From Paraburkholderia sp. PGU19 (lineage in GTDB: Bacteria; Pseudomonadota; Gammaproteobacteria; Burkholderiales; Burkholderiaceae), in contig NZ_AP023181.1 in assembly GCF_013426915.1 (NCBI RefSeq), positions 1,984,001 to 2,048,000 on the forward strand: a stretch of 64,000 nucleotides of DNA, written 5' to 3'. Positions 26,426 to 35,160 of the stretch are shown here, piece by piece (within the stretch, counting starts at the first letter, position 1; each line of letters starts with the position of its first letter). Both the position numbers and the translations under genes were made by a program. Below the pieces are notes generated by a model. That model did no database searches and was not told the DNA's origin. It saw only the letters and a list, made by a program, of their open reading frames with translations.

Positions 26426-27943
26426 ATGTTGTTCGATTGGCATTACGCGGCGTCGCTACTCGTCGACGCGGCATTCTGGAAAGCCGCGTGGCTCGTCGTC
26501 GAACTGAGCGTGGCGACATGGTTGATCGGTATCGTCGCGGGATTCATGCTTGCGCTTGGCAAGCAATCCACGCTCTTGCCATTGCGCGTCGCGTGTGGCG
26601 CTTATATCTGGCTGTTCCGCAGCTTGCCGCTGCTGGTGCTGCTGATCTTCGTCTACAACCTGCCGCAGGTTTTGCCGTGGTCGGGCGGCGTGCTGTCCGA
26701 TCCGTTCTGGGCGGGACTGATCGCATTGTCGATCAGCGAAACCGCGTATATCGCCGAGATTCATCGCGGCGGTCTGCTCGCGCTCAACAAGGGACAACTC
26801 GAAGCGGGCAGAGCGCTCGGCATCCGATTCGTCGGGCTGCAACGCCTGATCGTGCTGCCGCAGGCATTCAGAGTTGCGCTGCCGTCGCTGATCAACGAGT
26901 ACATCACGATCGTCAAGCTGACGTCACTGGTGTCGGTGATTTCGCTTGCTGAAATACTGCTCGTTGGCGAGCGTCTCTATACGCAGAACTTCAAGGTGCT
27001 GGAGACCATGCTAGCGGTGTCGTTCTATTACGTGCTGATTGTCACGGTGTTCGGTCATCTGCTGAAGATGCTCGAAAAGCGCCTCGACGTGACGCGCCGC
27101 AAGCATGCCGTGATGATCGACGTCACGGTGCAGTCCGCCGATGCATCGAATGCCACCGCGACACCCACCGACTCCCGGGCCACTGGACGCGCACTCGAAG
27201 CGGTCGGCATTCGCAAGCGCTATGGCCAGCACGAAGTGCTCAAAGGCATCGACCTGACCGTGAAGGCGGGTGAAGTCGTGTCGATCATCGGGCCGTCGGG
27301 CTCGGGCAAGACGTCGCTGATCCGTACGCTAAACGGCCTCGAAACACTCGACGGCGGCGAAGTGCGCCTGCACGGACGCGCATTCCTGCAGTCCATGCTA
27401 CCCGGTCGTCACAAGGCGCGACACGGCGATTACATGCGCGGTATTCTCGACATCGGCATGGTGTTTCAGAGCTTCAATCTGTTTCCGCACAAGACCGTGC
27501 TGCAAAACGTGACGCTCGCGCCGCACTATCACAACCGACTGAAGGGCAGCGCGCTTGAAGAATCCGGCATGCGGATTCTGGCGAAAGTCGGCATGGCAGC
27601 GCATGCGCACAAATATCCGCACCAGTTGTCGGGCGGACAGCAGCAACGTGTGGCGATTGCACGCGCACTGGCAATGCAGCCCTCAATCGTGCTATTCGAC
27701 GAACCGACTTCCGCACTCGACCCGGAACTCGTGCAGGAAGTACTGAAAGTCATCGAGCAGCTTGCGCGCGACGGAATGACGATGATCATCGTCACGCACG
27801 AAATCAAATTCGCGTTCCGCATCTCAGACCGGGTGATATTCATGGAAGGCGGTACGATACTCAGCGATGGTCCTCCACTGGAACTCGCGAAACAGAAAAC
27901 TTCGCGCATCGCCAGTTTTCTCAAAGACGTTCATATCGCCTGA
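26426..27943 (+). CDS. Fused amino-acid ABC transporter permease/ATPase
   Basis: A 505-residue fusion. Residues 1-225 are a HisM/GlnP-type permease with about five helices and the EAA loop (EAGRALGIRFVGLQRLIVLPQAFR). After a low-complexity linker (about 230-250) comes a GlnQ-type ATPase: Walker A GPSGSGKT (about 289-296), signature LSGGQQQRVAIARAL, Walker B IVLFDEPTSALD. Two copies would form a full importer. The reading frame is continuous, so it is a true fusion. Start: GGGAAGGGGAG upstream of ATG. The next gene begins 8 nt later. Confidence 0.93.
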   Translation: MLFDWHYAASLLVDAAFWKAAWLVVELSVATWLIGIVAGFMLALGKQSTLLPLRVACGAYIWLFRSLPLLVLLIFVYNLPQVLPWSGGVLSDPFWAGLIALSISETAYIAEIHRGGLLALNKGQLEAGRALGIRFVGLQRLIVLPQAFRVALPSLINEYITIVKLTSLVSVISLAEILLVGERLYTQNFKVLETMLAVSFYYVLIVTVFGHLLKMLEKRLDVTRRKHAVMIDVTVQSADASNATATPTDSRATGRALEAVGIRKRYGQHEVLKGIDLTVKAGEVVSIIGPSGSGKTSLIRTLNGLETLDGGEVRLHGRAFLQSMLPGRHKARHGDYMRGILDIGMVFQSFNLFPHKTVLQNVTLAPHYHNRLKGSALEESGMRILAKVGMAAHAHKYPHQLSGGQQQRVAIARALAMQPSIVLFDEPTSALDPELVQEVLKVIEQLARDGMTMIIVTHEIKFAFRISDRVIFMEGGTILSDGPPLELAKQKTSRIASFLKDVHIA

Positions 27944-27951
27944 GCTTACGA

Positions 27952-28635
27952 ATGACAACAGTACGTACGTCCGTTAAATCTGCGCCCGCACAGTCAGTTG
28001 CGGAGGCCGATCAGTCAGTGACGGACCGCATCCTGACAACGATCCGCGACGACATCATCGAGGGCAAGCTGCTGCCCGGCACGGCCCTCGTCGAGAACGA
28101 ACTGACGCAATTACACGACGTGTCGCGCAATACGCTGCGCGAAGCACTACGGCTGCTGTGCCGCGAAGGGCTTGCGGTGCATTACCGGCATCGCGGTGTG
28201 ATCGTCCGCACGCTCACGCGCCACGACGTGCGCGATATCTACCGCGTGCGGCGCACGCTTGAATTGCAGGCGCTGGTGCGCGAAGAGCCCATCGAAGAAG
28301 CCGATCTCGCGTTGATGCGCGAAGCGATCCGTTGCGCGCAAGAGGCCCTCGAACGTGAAGACTGGCGCGCCGTCGGCACGTATAGCCTGCTGTTTCACCG
28401 GCATATCGTGCGCTTGTTGCACAGCGCGTTGTTCGACGCATTCTTTACGACGATTCTCGCGCAACTGCGACTGGTGTTTGGTGCCGCGCCAGACGAAAAG
28501 CGCTTTCAGACGCCGTGGGTCGCAAAAGACCAACGCATTTTCGCGCTGATCGAACGCGGTCACCTCGACAAGGCGCAAGCCGCGCTCGCCGATTATCTGA
28601 CGGAGTCCGAGCACGCGATGCTCGACTATTTGTGA
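27952..28635 (+). CDS. GntR-family regulator, FCD (FadR-like) type
   Basis: A 227-residue regulator. The N-terminal winged helix spans about 20-85 (IRDDIIEGKLLPGTALVENELTQ... VSRNTLREALRLLCREGL) and a helical FCD ligand domain fills the rest, with metal-ligand candidates at EREDW, LLFHRHIVRL and AKDQRIF. It lies 8 nt after the transporter gene. It fits the TNGTNNNACNA sites at 25403 and 25425, so it likely represses its own operon until a substrate-derived ligand appears. Confidence 0.9.
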   Translation: MTTVRTSVKSAPAQSVAEADQSVTDRILTTIRDDIIEGKLLPGTALVENELTQLHDVSRNTLREALRLLCREGLAVHYRHRGVIVRTLTRHDVRDIYRVRRTLELQALVREEPIEEADLALMREAIRCAQEALEREDWRAVGTYSLLFHRHIVRLLHSALFDAFFTTILAQLRLVFGAAPDEKRFQTPWVAKDQRIFALIERGHLDKAQAALADYLTESEHAMLDYL

Positions 28636-28712
28636 CGTATCTCGCGGCCGGGCGTATCGAACGGCGCCACGAGAGCGTGGACACGCCGGCCGCCTCATCA
28701 AGGAGCGATCTC

Positions 28713-29552
28713 ATGTTGAATTACCCTGCCGCCTATCAATCGACCAAGGGCTCCGCGCTCGACGTCGACAAGGCATTCTATCGACGCATTGCCGCAGAGC
28801 ATGACGGCCGCGAGTTGATCGAATCGATCGTGATTCCGATCCGATCGGGGCATGCGTGGACGGTGCCTGCTGGGCATGTCTTCCGTATCGTGACGATCGA
28901 AGGGCCGCAGGTGGCGGACCTCAACATGTGGAACCTGCACAATCCGCGCGAACGGATGTGGGCGTCGCGCACGCGTCAGTTGCAGGCCGCGCACGTCAGC
29001 ACATTCGACCGTCTGTGGTCGACGCTGCCGTTTCTGCGTCCGATGGTGACGATCACCGACGACAGTCTCGCTGACTACGGCATCGACGAGCATGGCGGCC
29101 GCGTGCACGATCTGCTCGGCACGCGCTGCGACCCGTACGTGAACCGCATGCTGACGGGTGAAGATTTTCACTTTCATTGCCATTCGAATCTCACGCGCGC
29201 GGTCGCGCCGTATGGTCTGACCGAGTACGACGTGCACGACGTGCTCAACGTTTTTCAATGCACCGGCCTGAACCTCGATGACAAGTACTTCATGAAGGCA
29301 TGTCCGGCAAAGAAGGGCGATTATCTGGAGTTCTTCGCGGAGATCGATCTGCTTTGCGCGCTGTCGACGTGTCCCGGCGGCGATCTTTCTCTGCCGATGT
29401 GGGGACCGGACGCGCGCGACCCGCTAGAGGTGTGCCGGCCGCTCGGCGTGGAAATCTACCGGCTTGCGCCGGATCTGCTCGAAGGATGGTCGACGCCGCC
29501 TGTGGCAGCGTACAAAGGGCAGCACGGACTGACGCTGGGCGGACACGGTTAA
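28713..29552 (+). CDS. DUF1989 urea-carboxylase-associated family protein
   Basis: A 279-residue protein of the DUF1989 (urea carboxylase/amidolyase-associated) family, recognised by IPIRSGHAWTVPAGHVFRIVTIEGPQVADLNMWN and by RCDPYVNRMLTGEDFHFHCHSNL. Cysteines and histidines in the second half (FHFHCH, NVFQCTGLN, STCPGGDLS) could bind a metal. Family members sit near genes for guanidine, urea or amino-group metabolism; the reaction is not established. Start: AAGGAGCGATCTC before the ATG at 28713. Same operon as the GntR gene (77 nt gap). Confidence 0.85.
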   Translation: MLNYPAAYQSTKGSALDVDKAFYRRIAAEHDGRELIESIVIPIRSGHAWTVPAGHVFRIVTIEGPQVADLNMWNLHNPRERMWASRTRQLQAAHVSTFDRLWSTLPFLRPMVTITDDSLADYGIDEHGGRVHDLLGTRCDPYVNRMLTGEDFHFHCHSNLTRAVAPYGLTEYDVHDVLNVFQCTGLNLDDKYFMKACPAKKGDYLEFFAEIDLLCALSTCPGGDLSLPMWGPDARDPLEVCRPLGVEIYRLAPDLLEGWSTPPVAAYKGQHGLTLGGHG

Positions 29553-29660
29553 TCGTCCGCGCGTTGATTACATGCGATGTAATTGGCGCGCAGAACCGTG
29601 GCGCTTACTCTTGGGCTGTCGCGTCACCAATCCGGTGGCGCTCACAGCCAAGGAGATACC

Positions 29661-30218
29661 ATGTCCCGCTATCCCATTCACACACTCGAATCCGCTCCGC
29701 TGCAATCGAAGCCTGTGCTTCAACAATTGCAACAGGCGTTCGGCGCGATTCCAAACATCGCCGCAAAGATGGCTGCGTCGCCGGTGCTGATCAACGGTTT
29801 CATCGGGCTGTTCGAGCGAGTGCATGCGAGCAGTCTGACGGAGCCGCAGATTCAAACGTTGCTGCTGACCAATGCAGTGACAAACGCCAGTGAATGGCCG
29901 GTCGCGTTTCATACGGCACTCGCATTGAAGGAGGGCGTATCGTCCGCCGACGTCGATGCGATCCGGCGCGGTGCATTGCCTGCCGACGCCCAACTCGCCG
30001 CGCTTTCCAAGACGGCGCGCACGCTGATCGAACAACGCGGCCGTCTTTCGGAGGCCGACCAACAGGGATTTTTCGATGCCGGATTCAGCGCCGAACAACT
30101 ACTCGAGGTCATCGCGGTGGTTGCCGCTTCGACCATTACGAACTACACGAGTAGTGTGACGCGGCCGGAACTCGAAACGCCGTTCGAAGAATTTGTCTGG
30201 CGTGCAGGCATCGTGTGA
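29661..30218 (+). CDS. AhpD/carboxymuconolactone-decarboxylase-like protein without the redox cysteines
   Basis: A 185-residue all-helical protein of the AhpD-like superfamily (PNIAAKMAASPVLINGF...). Where AhpD proteins have ECPYC..H it reads SEWPVAFH, so both active cysteines are missing while the His remains. A peroxidase role is thus unlikely, and a structural or lyase-like role is possible. Ribosome site AAGGAG directly upstream of the ATG at 29661; the frame is open further upstream to 29583. It follows the DUF1989 gene by 108 nt and ends just before the XRE regulator. Confidence 0.82.
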   Translation: MSRYPIHTLESAPLQSKPVLQQLQQAFGAIPNIAAKMAASPVLINGFIGLFERVHASSLTEPQIQTLLLTNAVTNASEWPVAFHTALALKEGVSSADVDAIRRGALPADAQLAALSKTARTLIEQRGRLSEADQQGFFDAGFSAEQLLEVIAVVAASTITNYTSSVTRPELETPFEEFVWRAGIV

Positions 30219-30256
30219 GTCCGTTATAGTGACCCGCTTCGATCGGAGGAAGTCCG

Positions 30257-31102
30257 ATGAATGTCAGCAGCCGCGACTCAAAAGCACCATCGGGCGAACT
30301 CGGCAACTTGCTCCGTTACTGGCGCGACGTGCGCGGGGTGAGTCAGCTCGATCTGTCGCTCGAAGCGGATATTTCGCAGCGTCAGATCAGCTTTATTGAA
30401 AGCGGGCGCAGTGTACCGGGCCGGGAGACGCTGCTGACTCTCGCGCAGGCGCTCGACGTACCGCTGCGCGAGCGCAATGCACTGCTGCTCGCCGCGGGTT
30501 ACGCGCCGGTGTATTCGGAGGCGCCGTGGAACGCGCAGGAAATGCATGGTGTCGTTCGCGCGCTGGAGCGGGTCGTTCGCCAGCATGAACCGTTTCCTGC
30601 CATCGTGATGGATCGGCACTGGAACGTCCTGATGACCAACGACGGCGCGCCGCGCTTTTTCAACTGCTTCGTCGACATGGCCGCGCGCAAAAGCCCGCGC
30701 AATATGCTGCATCTGATGTTCGATCCGCAGGGGATGCGGCCGTTCGTCGACGAATGGGACAGTGTTGCACGAAGCCTGTTGCAGCGGGTGCACCGGGAAT
30801 CGGTGGGCCGTGTGATGGACGACGGCACCGCGCGTCTGCTCGATGAACTGCTTGCCTATCCTGATGTACCACGCGACTGGAAGACGGGACATGCGTCCTG
30901 GGCTGCACCCGTCATGCCCGTCATTCCAATCGGGTTCGTCAGCGGTGGAGAGGTGCTTCGCTACTTTTCGATGGTCACGAGCGTTGGCGCGCCGCAAAGC
31001 ATTGCGGCGCAGGAGCTACGTCTGGAATGCATGTTTCCCATCGACGACGCGACGGAAGCGCGTCATCATCAACTGCTCGAAGCGAATGCATCGCTTCGGT
31101 GA
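30257..31102 (+). CDS. XRE-family regulator with MmyB-like ligand domain
   Basis: A 281-residue regulator. The N-terminal lambda-repressor-like HTH (LGNLLRYWRDVRGVSQLDLS... ISQRQISFIESGRSVP) is followed by an MmyB-like PAS domain from about residue 95 (ERVVRQHEPFPAIVMDRHWNVLMTN). Such proteins often control neighbouring oxidoreductases, here perhaps the convergent NmrA-like gene or the AhpD-like gene upstream. The ribosome site GGAGGAAG is strong. Confidence 0.9.
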   Translation: MNVSSRDSKAPSGELGNLLRYWRDVRGVSQLDLSLEADISQRQISFIESGRSVPGRETLLTLAQALDVPLRERNALLLAAGYAPVYSEAPWNAQEMHGVVRALERVVRQHEPFPAIVMDRHWNVLMTNDGAPRFFNCFVDMAARKSPRNMLHLMFDPQGMRPFVDEWDSVARSLLQRVHRESVGRVMDDGTARLLDELLAYPDVPRDWKTGHASWAAPVMPVIPIGFVSGGEVLRYFSMVTSVGAPQSIAAQELRLECMFPIDDATEARHHQLLEANASLR

Positions 31103-31112
31103 CCACTGTGCC

Positions 31113-31129
31113 GAACGCGGGCCGCGTTC
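31113..31129. terminator. Hairpin between convergent genes
   Basis: GAACGCG-GGC-CGCGTTC is a perfect 7-bp stem between the XRE gene and the convergent NmrA-like gene. No T run follows on either strand, so it is terminator-like only. Confidence 0.4.
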
Positions 31130-31137
31130 ATCACGGA

Positions 31138-32019
31138 TTACTGCTCGAAAACGTGGCGATGTGCTTTCACGAAGTCACCGACGGTTTGAGGTGCCTGCCC
31201 AGTGACCTCGCCGATCACGCCGTCCTCACCCGAGAAAATGCCGTTCTGGTAATCGATGGCGATCGCAAGAAAGTGCTGGATCATGAATTCCGGGAGCTTG
31301 TATTTCTCGAGATGCTCACGGTACTGTTCGATCGTCGACGGGCTGTACGTGATCTTGCGACCCAGAACCTTGCCGATTTCGTCGGCGATTTCCTGCTGGT
31401 TCATCTCAACCGGTCCAAGCAACGGATAAGTCTTGCCGACATGCGCAGACGGGTTCGTGAGCACAGCGGCGATCAGTCGAGCTTGATCCTCGCCGGAAAT
31501 CGGCGCATGACGTCCATTGCCATACGGCAATGTGATCTTGCCTTCCTGCACGATCTGATCGCGCACCCACGGGAAGACGAACCATTCGGAGAAGAACGTC
31601 GGGCGAATATGCACGGCGGGCACGCCCGACCAGTCGATCACGCGTTCCGCGATCCAGTGATCGCGCGCCGCGTGGCTCTTCGAATCTTCCCGCGCGGAAA
31701 TCTGCGACATCTCCACGACAACTTCGACACCTGCGCGGCGCGCTGCGTCGGCAAAATACGCGGTGGCCTGGATAAAGCCCGGACGCACGGGATAGCACAG
31801 GTATGCACCCGTCACGCCTTCCATGGCACGGATCACGTCGTCATGTTCGAGAAGATCGCCAACGACGATTTCAGCGCCCTGGCTGCGCAGCGCTTCGCTG
31901 CGCTCATCTTCGCGGTGTACGAAGGCGCGAACGGCGTGTCCTTCGTTCAAAAGATGACTTATGGTGTGGACACCCGTTTTGCCGGTGGCGCCAGTAATGA
32001 GGTATTTGCGTTGCTTCAT
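31138..32019 (-). CDS. NmrA-like NAD(P)-binding oxidoreductase
   Basis: A 293-residue atypical SDR. The N-terminal glycine motif is LITGATGKTGVHTI and the chain follows NmrA/quinone-oxidoreductase-2-like proteins (RAFVHREDERSEALRSQGAEIVVGDLLE). The usual YxxxK pair is not evident, as expected for the group. Upstream is a short region with palindromes CACTC-ATCAA-GAGTG (32048) and GTGCATATGCAC (32088), candidate sites for a regulator, perhaps the neighbouring TetR protein or XRE protein. Confidence 0.85.
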   Translation of the reverse strand: MKQRKYLITGATGKTGVHTISHLLNEGHAVRAFVHREDERSEALRSQGAEIVVGDLLEHDDVIRAMEGVTGAYLCYPVRPGFIQATAYFADAARRAGVEVVVEMSQISAREDSKSHAARDHWIAERVIDWSGVPAVHIRPTFFSEWFVFPWVRDQIVQEGKITLPYGNGRHAPISGEDQARLIAAVLTNPSAHVGKTYPLLGPVEMNQQEIADEIGKVLGRKITYSPSTIEQYREHLEKYKLPEFMIQHFLAIAIDYQNGIFSGEDGVIGEVTGQAPQTVGDFVKAHRHVFEQ

Positions 32020-32087
32020 GACGAACTCTCCAATCTAACGGTTTGAACACTCATCAAGAGTGCAGGGGATGTTTCGATATCTTTGAA

Positions 32088-32099
32088 GTGCATATGCAC
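32088..32099. promoter_or_regulatory. 12-bp perfect palindrome upstream of the NmrA-like gene
   Basis: GTGCATATGCAC lies 69 nt upstream of the start at 32019, at a position fitting an operator. The regulator is unknown. Confidence 0.35.
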
Positions 32100-32146
32100 A
32101 TTTTTGCGCGTTCGCTTGCGACTCCATTCCAACAACTAGGAATCGC

Positions 32147-32719
32147 TTACATTGCTTCGAGGTGTTGCCTAACGTCCTGAAGGATCGCCGCCGCAGCGTC
32201 GGGGTCGTCCGTGATTCGGGCCATCGTGATGGCGCCGATCATTGCCGACAGTGCGAAAACGGCCTCCGATCTTGCCGCCTCGCGACGCCGCCGTCCGCTT
32301 CGCTTTGCCAGCACGTCGACGAGTCCGGCAAGTCCGCGCGAGGCGACCGCACGAGTCTGTTCGTCCGCACGCGCCAGTTCGCTACCCATCGCGGCGAGAG
32401 GACAACCGTCCGCCGGCGCGTCCCGATGCGACGACGACACATACGCGTCAACGATGGCTTTGAACCCTTCCTTGCCTTCGCATCCGCTCGCCGCCGCTTC
32501 GAGTTTTTCGATGATCGCCGTCAGCCCCGACTCGCATGCTTGCGCGACGAGCTGATCTTTGGAATCGAAATGCCGGTAAAAGCCGCCATGCGAAAGTCCC
32601 GCCTCGGACATCAGGTCGGCGAGTCCGGTTGCCTGAATGCCGTTGGTCCTGAATTCCCGGCTCGCGACTTCGACGATCCGCCGACGTGTGTCGGCCGTTT
32701 CTTCTCTGGACTTCCGCAT
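32147..32719 (-). CDS. TetR/AcrR-family repressor
   Basis: A 190-residue regulator with N-terminal TetR HTH (TRRRIVEVASREFRTNGIQATGLADLMSEAGLSHGGFYRHFDSKDQLV) and a C-terminal ligand domain. I use the ATG at 32719 with GGAG 11 nt upstream; the GTG at 32731 lies on top of that site. A 16-bp inverted repeat 32 nt upstream is a likely autoregulatory operator. Probable targets are itself and the co-directional NmrA-like gene. Confidence 0.9.
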   Translation of the reverse strand: MRKSREETADTRRRIVEVASREFRTNGIQATGLADLMSEAGLSHGGFYRHFDSKDQLVAQACESGLTAIIEKLEAAASGCEGKEGFKAIVDAYVSSSHRDAPADGCPLAAMGSELARADEQTRAVASRGLAGLVDVLAKRSGRRRREAARSEAVFALSAMIGAITMARITDDPDAAAAILQDVRQHLEAM

Positions 32720-32750
32720 GGCTTGCTGCACTCCGTGATTCGATGGTTTG

Positions 32751-32766
32751 GATGATAGTCATCATC
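32751..32766. promoter_or_regulatory. TetR-type operator
   Basis: GATGAT-AGTC-ATCATC is a perfect inverted repeat of the size bound by TetR dimers and lies in the promoter of the TetR gene, between it and the HD-domain gene. Confidence 0.55.
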
Positions 32767-32805
32767 TAAATTGGCGTCAACGAATCTTTGCTGCAACACT
32801 GCGTT

Positions 32806-33447
32806 TCAGCTTTCGAACGGCGCGTGATCGATCAGGTCGCACACGTTCGCGCAGTCGAAACCATGTACGTGGCGATGTCCGATATCGACCAGACCGGTGC
32901 CCGGCGCCGTGTGGGGCTTCTTCCTGACAACTTCCGCCAGCGCTTCGGCAAAGGCCGCCTTGAAGCCGACGCGTGGATAGAGCGCCAGCACATCGTCGAC
33001 GAGCGACGGTGTGATTTCGTCCAGCCGCAGTCCAAAGACGTCCACGTGAGCGCCCATGTAGACGAGGGCGATTTCCGGCTGCTTGCGGTCGGCGATGCCG
33101 GCGCTCGAATGAAGCGCGATCGCGTCCCATACGAGTTCCGCCTTTTGTTCCGGATAGCCGTTCGCCGTCAGGAACACGTTCGCGGCATCGGCGCCGTCGA
33201 CCTCGAAGCGCTGATCGGCGGCGAATGCGTCTGTGAGGCCCAGATCGTGAAGCAGGGACGCAAGGTAGACGACTTCACGGTCGTATTTCAAACCGCGCTT
33301 TCTGCCGAGGAACTCGGCGAACCACCACGCTCGGTGCACGTGGTTCAGGAGCGCTTTCGAATGAACGCGTTCGACGAGCGAGCTTGCCTGACGGGTGAAG
33401 TCGGAATCGGGAGCGCTGACTCCTCCGATGGTAACGATTGTGCTCAT
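32806..33447 (-). CDS. HD-domain phosphohydrolase-like protein
   Basis: A 213-residue protein. The metal site of HD hydrolases is visible: H in LNHVHRAWWFAE, HD in ASLLHDLGLTDAF, H in IALHSSAG and D further on. The same layout occurs in cyanamide hydratase-like HD proteins, so nitrile or nucleotide hydrolysis are both possible. Start at ATG 33447 with AGAGGC; the frame is open to 33537. It is divergent from the GlxA/AraC regulator. Confidence 0.82.
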   Translation of the reverse strand: MSTIVTIGGVSAPDSDFTRQASSLVERVHSKALLNHVHRAWWFAEFLGRKRGLKYDREVVYLASLLHDLGLTDAFAADQRFEVDGADAANVFLTANGYPEQKAELVWDAIALHSSAGIADRKQPEIALVYMGAHVDVFGLRLDEITPSLVDDVLALYPRVGFKAAFAEALAEVVRKKPHTAPGTGLVDIGHRHVHGFDCANVCDLIDHAPFES

Positions 33448-33494
33448 GCTGCCTCTGTAAATATCGAGTTGACCGACCATCGAGTGTAAAAACA

Positions 33495-33506
33495 TGACGT
33501 GTGTCA
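33495..33506. promoter_or_regulatory. Inverted repeat in the HD-domain / GlxA divergent promoter
   Basis: TGAC-GTGT-GTCA is a perfect 4-bp-arm dyad, with a further TATGAC 5 nt downstream and repeated TTTGTG elements after it. It may be the AraC-type binding region shared by the two divergent genes; the evidence is weak. Confidence 0.3.
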
Positions 33507-33570
33507 CATATGACTGTTTGTGGACGATTTGTGCCAAAATGAAAAAGACGTATGTTCAAAGGAACTGTCG

Positions 33571-34590
33571 ATGAGGAAAGCATCCGGTCCGATATCGGGT
33601 ACGACGCGAAGGCGCGTCGTGATTCTCGGTTTGCCGCCCGTAGACGCGCTCGACGTAATCGGTCCAGCAGAAGTGTTCACGTCCGCAAATCAGCTGCACG
33701 CGGGCGCAGCGGCTCCTTATTCACTCGAACTGGTGTGCGCGGGTTCCGACGTCCATCTGGAAAGCCAAACAGGCATCGGACTCAAGGGCCACCGAACGCT
33801 CGAAACAGAGCGTCGTGCAAACAGGCCAATCGACACATTGATCGTGACGACCGGCTTCCATTCGATCGACCGTTTCGACAAGGCAGCCATAGACTGGCTC
33901 CGGAAGCGTTCGAACACAGCGCGTCGCGTGTGCTCGATTTGCGTCGGCGCGTTTGCGCTGGCGGAAGCGGGGCTGCTGGACGGCCGCAGGGCAACGACGC
34001 ATTGGCGGATGACGCAGCACCTTGCCGAGCGTTATCCCAACGTGCAGGTTGACCCCGTTCCGATCTGGGTGAAGGACGGCAACGTGTACACGTCGGCTGG
34101 GGTATCGGCGGGAATCGATCTTGCACTCGCTCTTGTCGGTGAGGACCTGGGCAGTGACGTGGCTTTGGAGATTGCGAAGAATCTGGTCCTGTTTCTGCGG
34201 CGTCCCGGTGGGCAGGCGCAGTTTAGCGTCGCGCTTCAATCGCAGCGCGTGTCGGGATCGAGCATCGACGATCTGTGCCTCTGGATCAACGAGCATCTGC
34301 ATACGGATCTGACGACCGACATGCTGGCGGACAGGGCGTCGACGAGTGTGCGAACCCTGATTCGCATGTTTCAGCGTGAATTGAAGACGACGCCCGCGAA
34401 GTATGTCGAAGATGTACGGCTCGAAGCCGTTCGGCGGGCGCTCGAACTCGGCGAGCGGTCGATGGAAGAGATAGCGCGCCGGTGCGGCTATGGAAGCGGC
34501 GACGTGTTGAGAAAAGCGTTCACGCGGCGAATGGGTGTGAGTCCAAGAGAGTACGCACGACGCTTCGCGCCCGATAGCGAGGTGCCCTGA
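33571..34590 (+). CDS. GlxA-family AraC-type transcriptional regulator
   Basis: A 339-residue regulator. Residues about 12-180 form a DJ-1/PfpI-like sensor domain with the nucleophile-elbow Cys in VCSICVGAF, and the C-terminal 90 residues hold two AraC helix-turn-helix motifs (LADRASTSVRTLIRMFQRELKTTP; IARRCGYGSGDVLRKAFTRRMG). Start at ATG 33571 with AAAGGAACTGTCG upstream; the frame is open to 33520. Divergent from the HD-domain gene, which it probably controls. Confidence 0.92.
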   Translation: MRKASGPISGTTRRRVVILGLPPVDALDVIGPAEVFTSANQLHAGAAAPYSLELVCAGSDVHLESQTGIGLKGHRTLETERRANRPIDTLIVTTGFHSIDRFDKAAIDWLRKRSNTARRVCSICVGAFALAEAGLLDGRRATTHWRMTQHLAERYPNVQVDPVPIWVKDGNVYTSAGVSAGIDLALALVGEDLGSDVALEIAKNLVLFLRRPGGQAQFSVALQSQRVSGSSIDDLCLWINEHLHTDLTTDMLADRASTSVRTLIRMFQRELKTTPAKYVEDVRLEAVRRALELGERSMEEIARRCGYGSGDVLRKAFTRRMGVSPREYARRFAPDSEVP

Positions 34591-34593
34591 AGA

Positions 34594-34625
34594 TGTGCCG
34601 CCGTCGTATCACCGACGGCGACACA
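34594..34625. terminator. Bidirectional terminator-like hairpin
   Basis: TGTG-CC-GCCGTCG, loop TATCAC, CGACGGC-GA-CACA: an 11-bp stem with a 2-nt internal loop. It sits between convergent genes. A CTTTTATT stretch follows on the plus strand after 10 nt. Confidence 0.55.
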
Positions 34626-34638
34626 TGCAGGGTTGCTT

Positions 34639-34932
34639 TTATTGAATCAGCAAACGAAGCGGCGCAAGCGGCCCGACTGGCAGCAGATCGAAGCTCATGA
34701 GACCTTCGGCGGTGAGCGGCAACGCGTCTACTGCCGCCTTTGCGTGCTCGACCGATTCCACGTTCATGAGAAAGATGACGCCGGGCGTCGCCGGATCGTC
34801 ACGGAACCAGAACTGCTCGATGGTGCCGTCGAGGTAGAGCTTGAGCGTGTCGGGAACTTCCTTCGGCATGATGCGCTGCCGCTGTTCCGGCGTGAACGCC
34901 TGACGGATCGAACCAATGGCGAAAACTTTCAT
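34639..34932 (-). CDS. YciI/muconolactone-isomerase-like small protein
   Basis: A 97-residue alpha/beta protein (MKVFAIGSIRQAFTPEQRQRIMPKEVPDTLKLYLDGTIEQFWFR...) of the dimeric alpha-beta barrel superfamily, close to muconolactone delta-isomerase-like proteins. Ribosome site GGAGAAGTCTTC. It is alone between a terminator and a long gap. The substrate is unknown. Confidence 0.8.
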   Translation of the reverse strand: MKVFAIGSIRQAFTPEQRQRIMPKEVPDTLKLYLDGTIEQFWFRDDPATPGVIFLMNVESVEHAKAAVDALPLTAEGLMSFDLLPVGPLAPLRLLIQ

Positions 34933-35160
34933 GAAGACTTCTCCGGTGACTGTTCATGTTGAGGTACAACGGAGATGAGTCTAGTGATGGAGCCGTTCCG
35001 ACGGTACTGTCGCAAACGACAACTTTAGAGTCGTTTACGCCATGCGTGTGCGGCTATGGATTGCCGTTGCTGGACGCTCACGCGACCTCCGTTCTGACCG
35101 TCCCCGGTTCACCGCCGTCACCACGCCTCCCCACGTGCACACGCGTTGCGACACACGCCG
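34933..35160. other. Intergenic region, nothing recognised
   Basis: The 228 nt upstream of the YciI-like gene carry no coding frame with a start signal and no repeat. It joins the ATPase remnant that follows. Confidence 0.35.
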
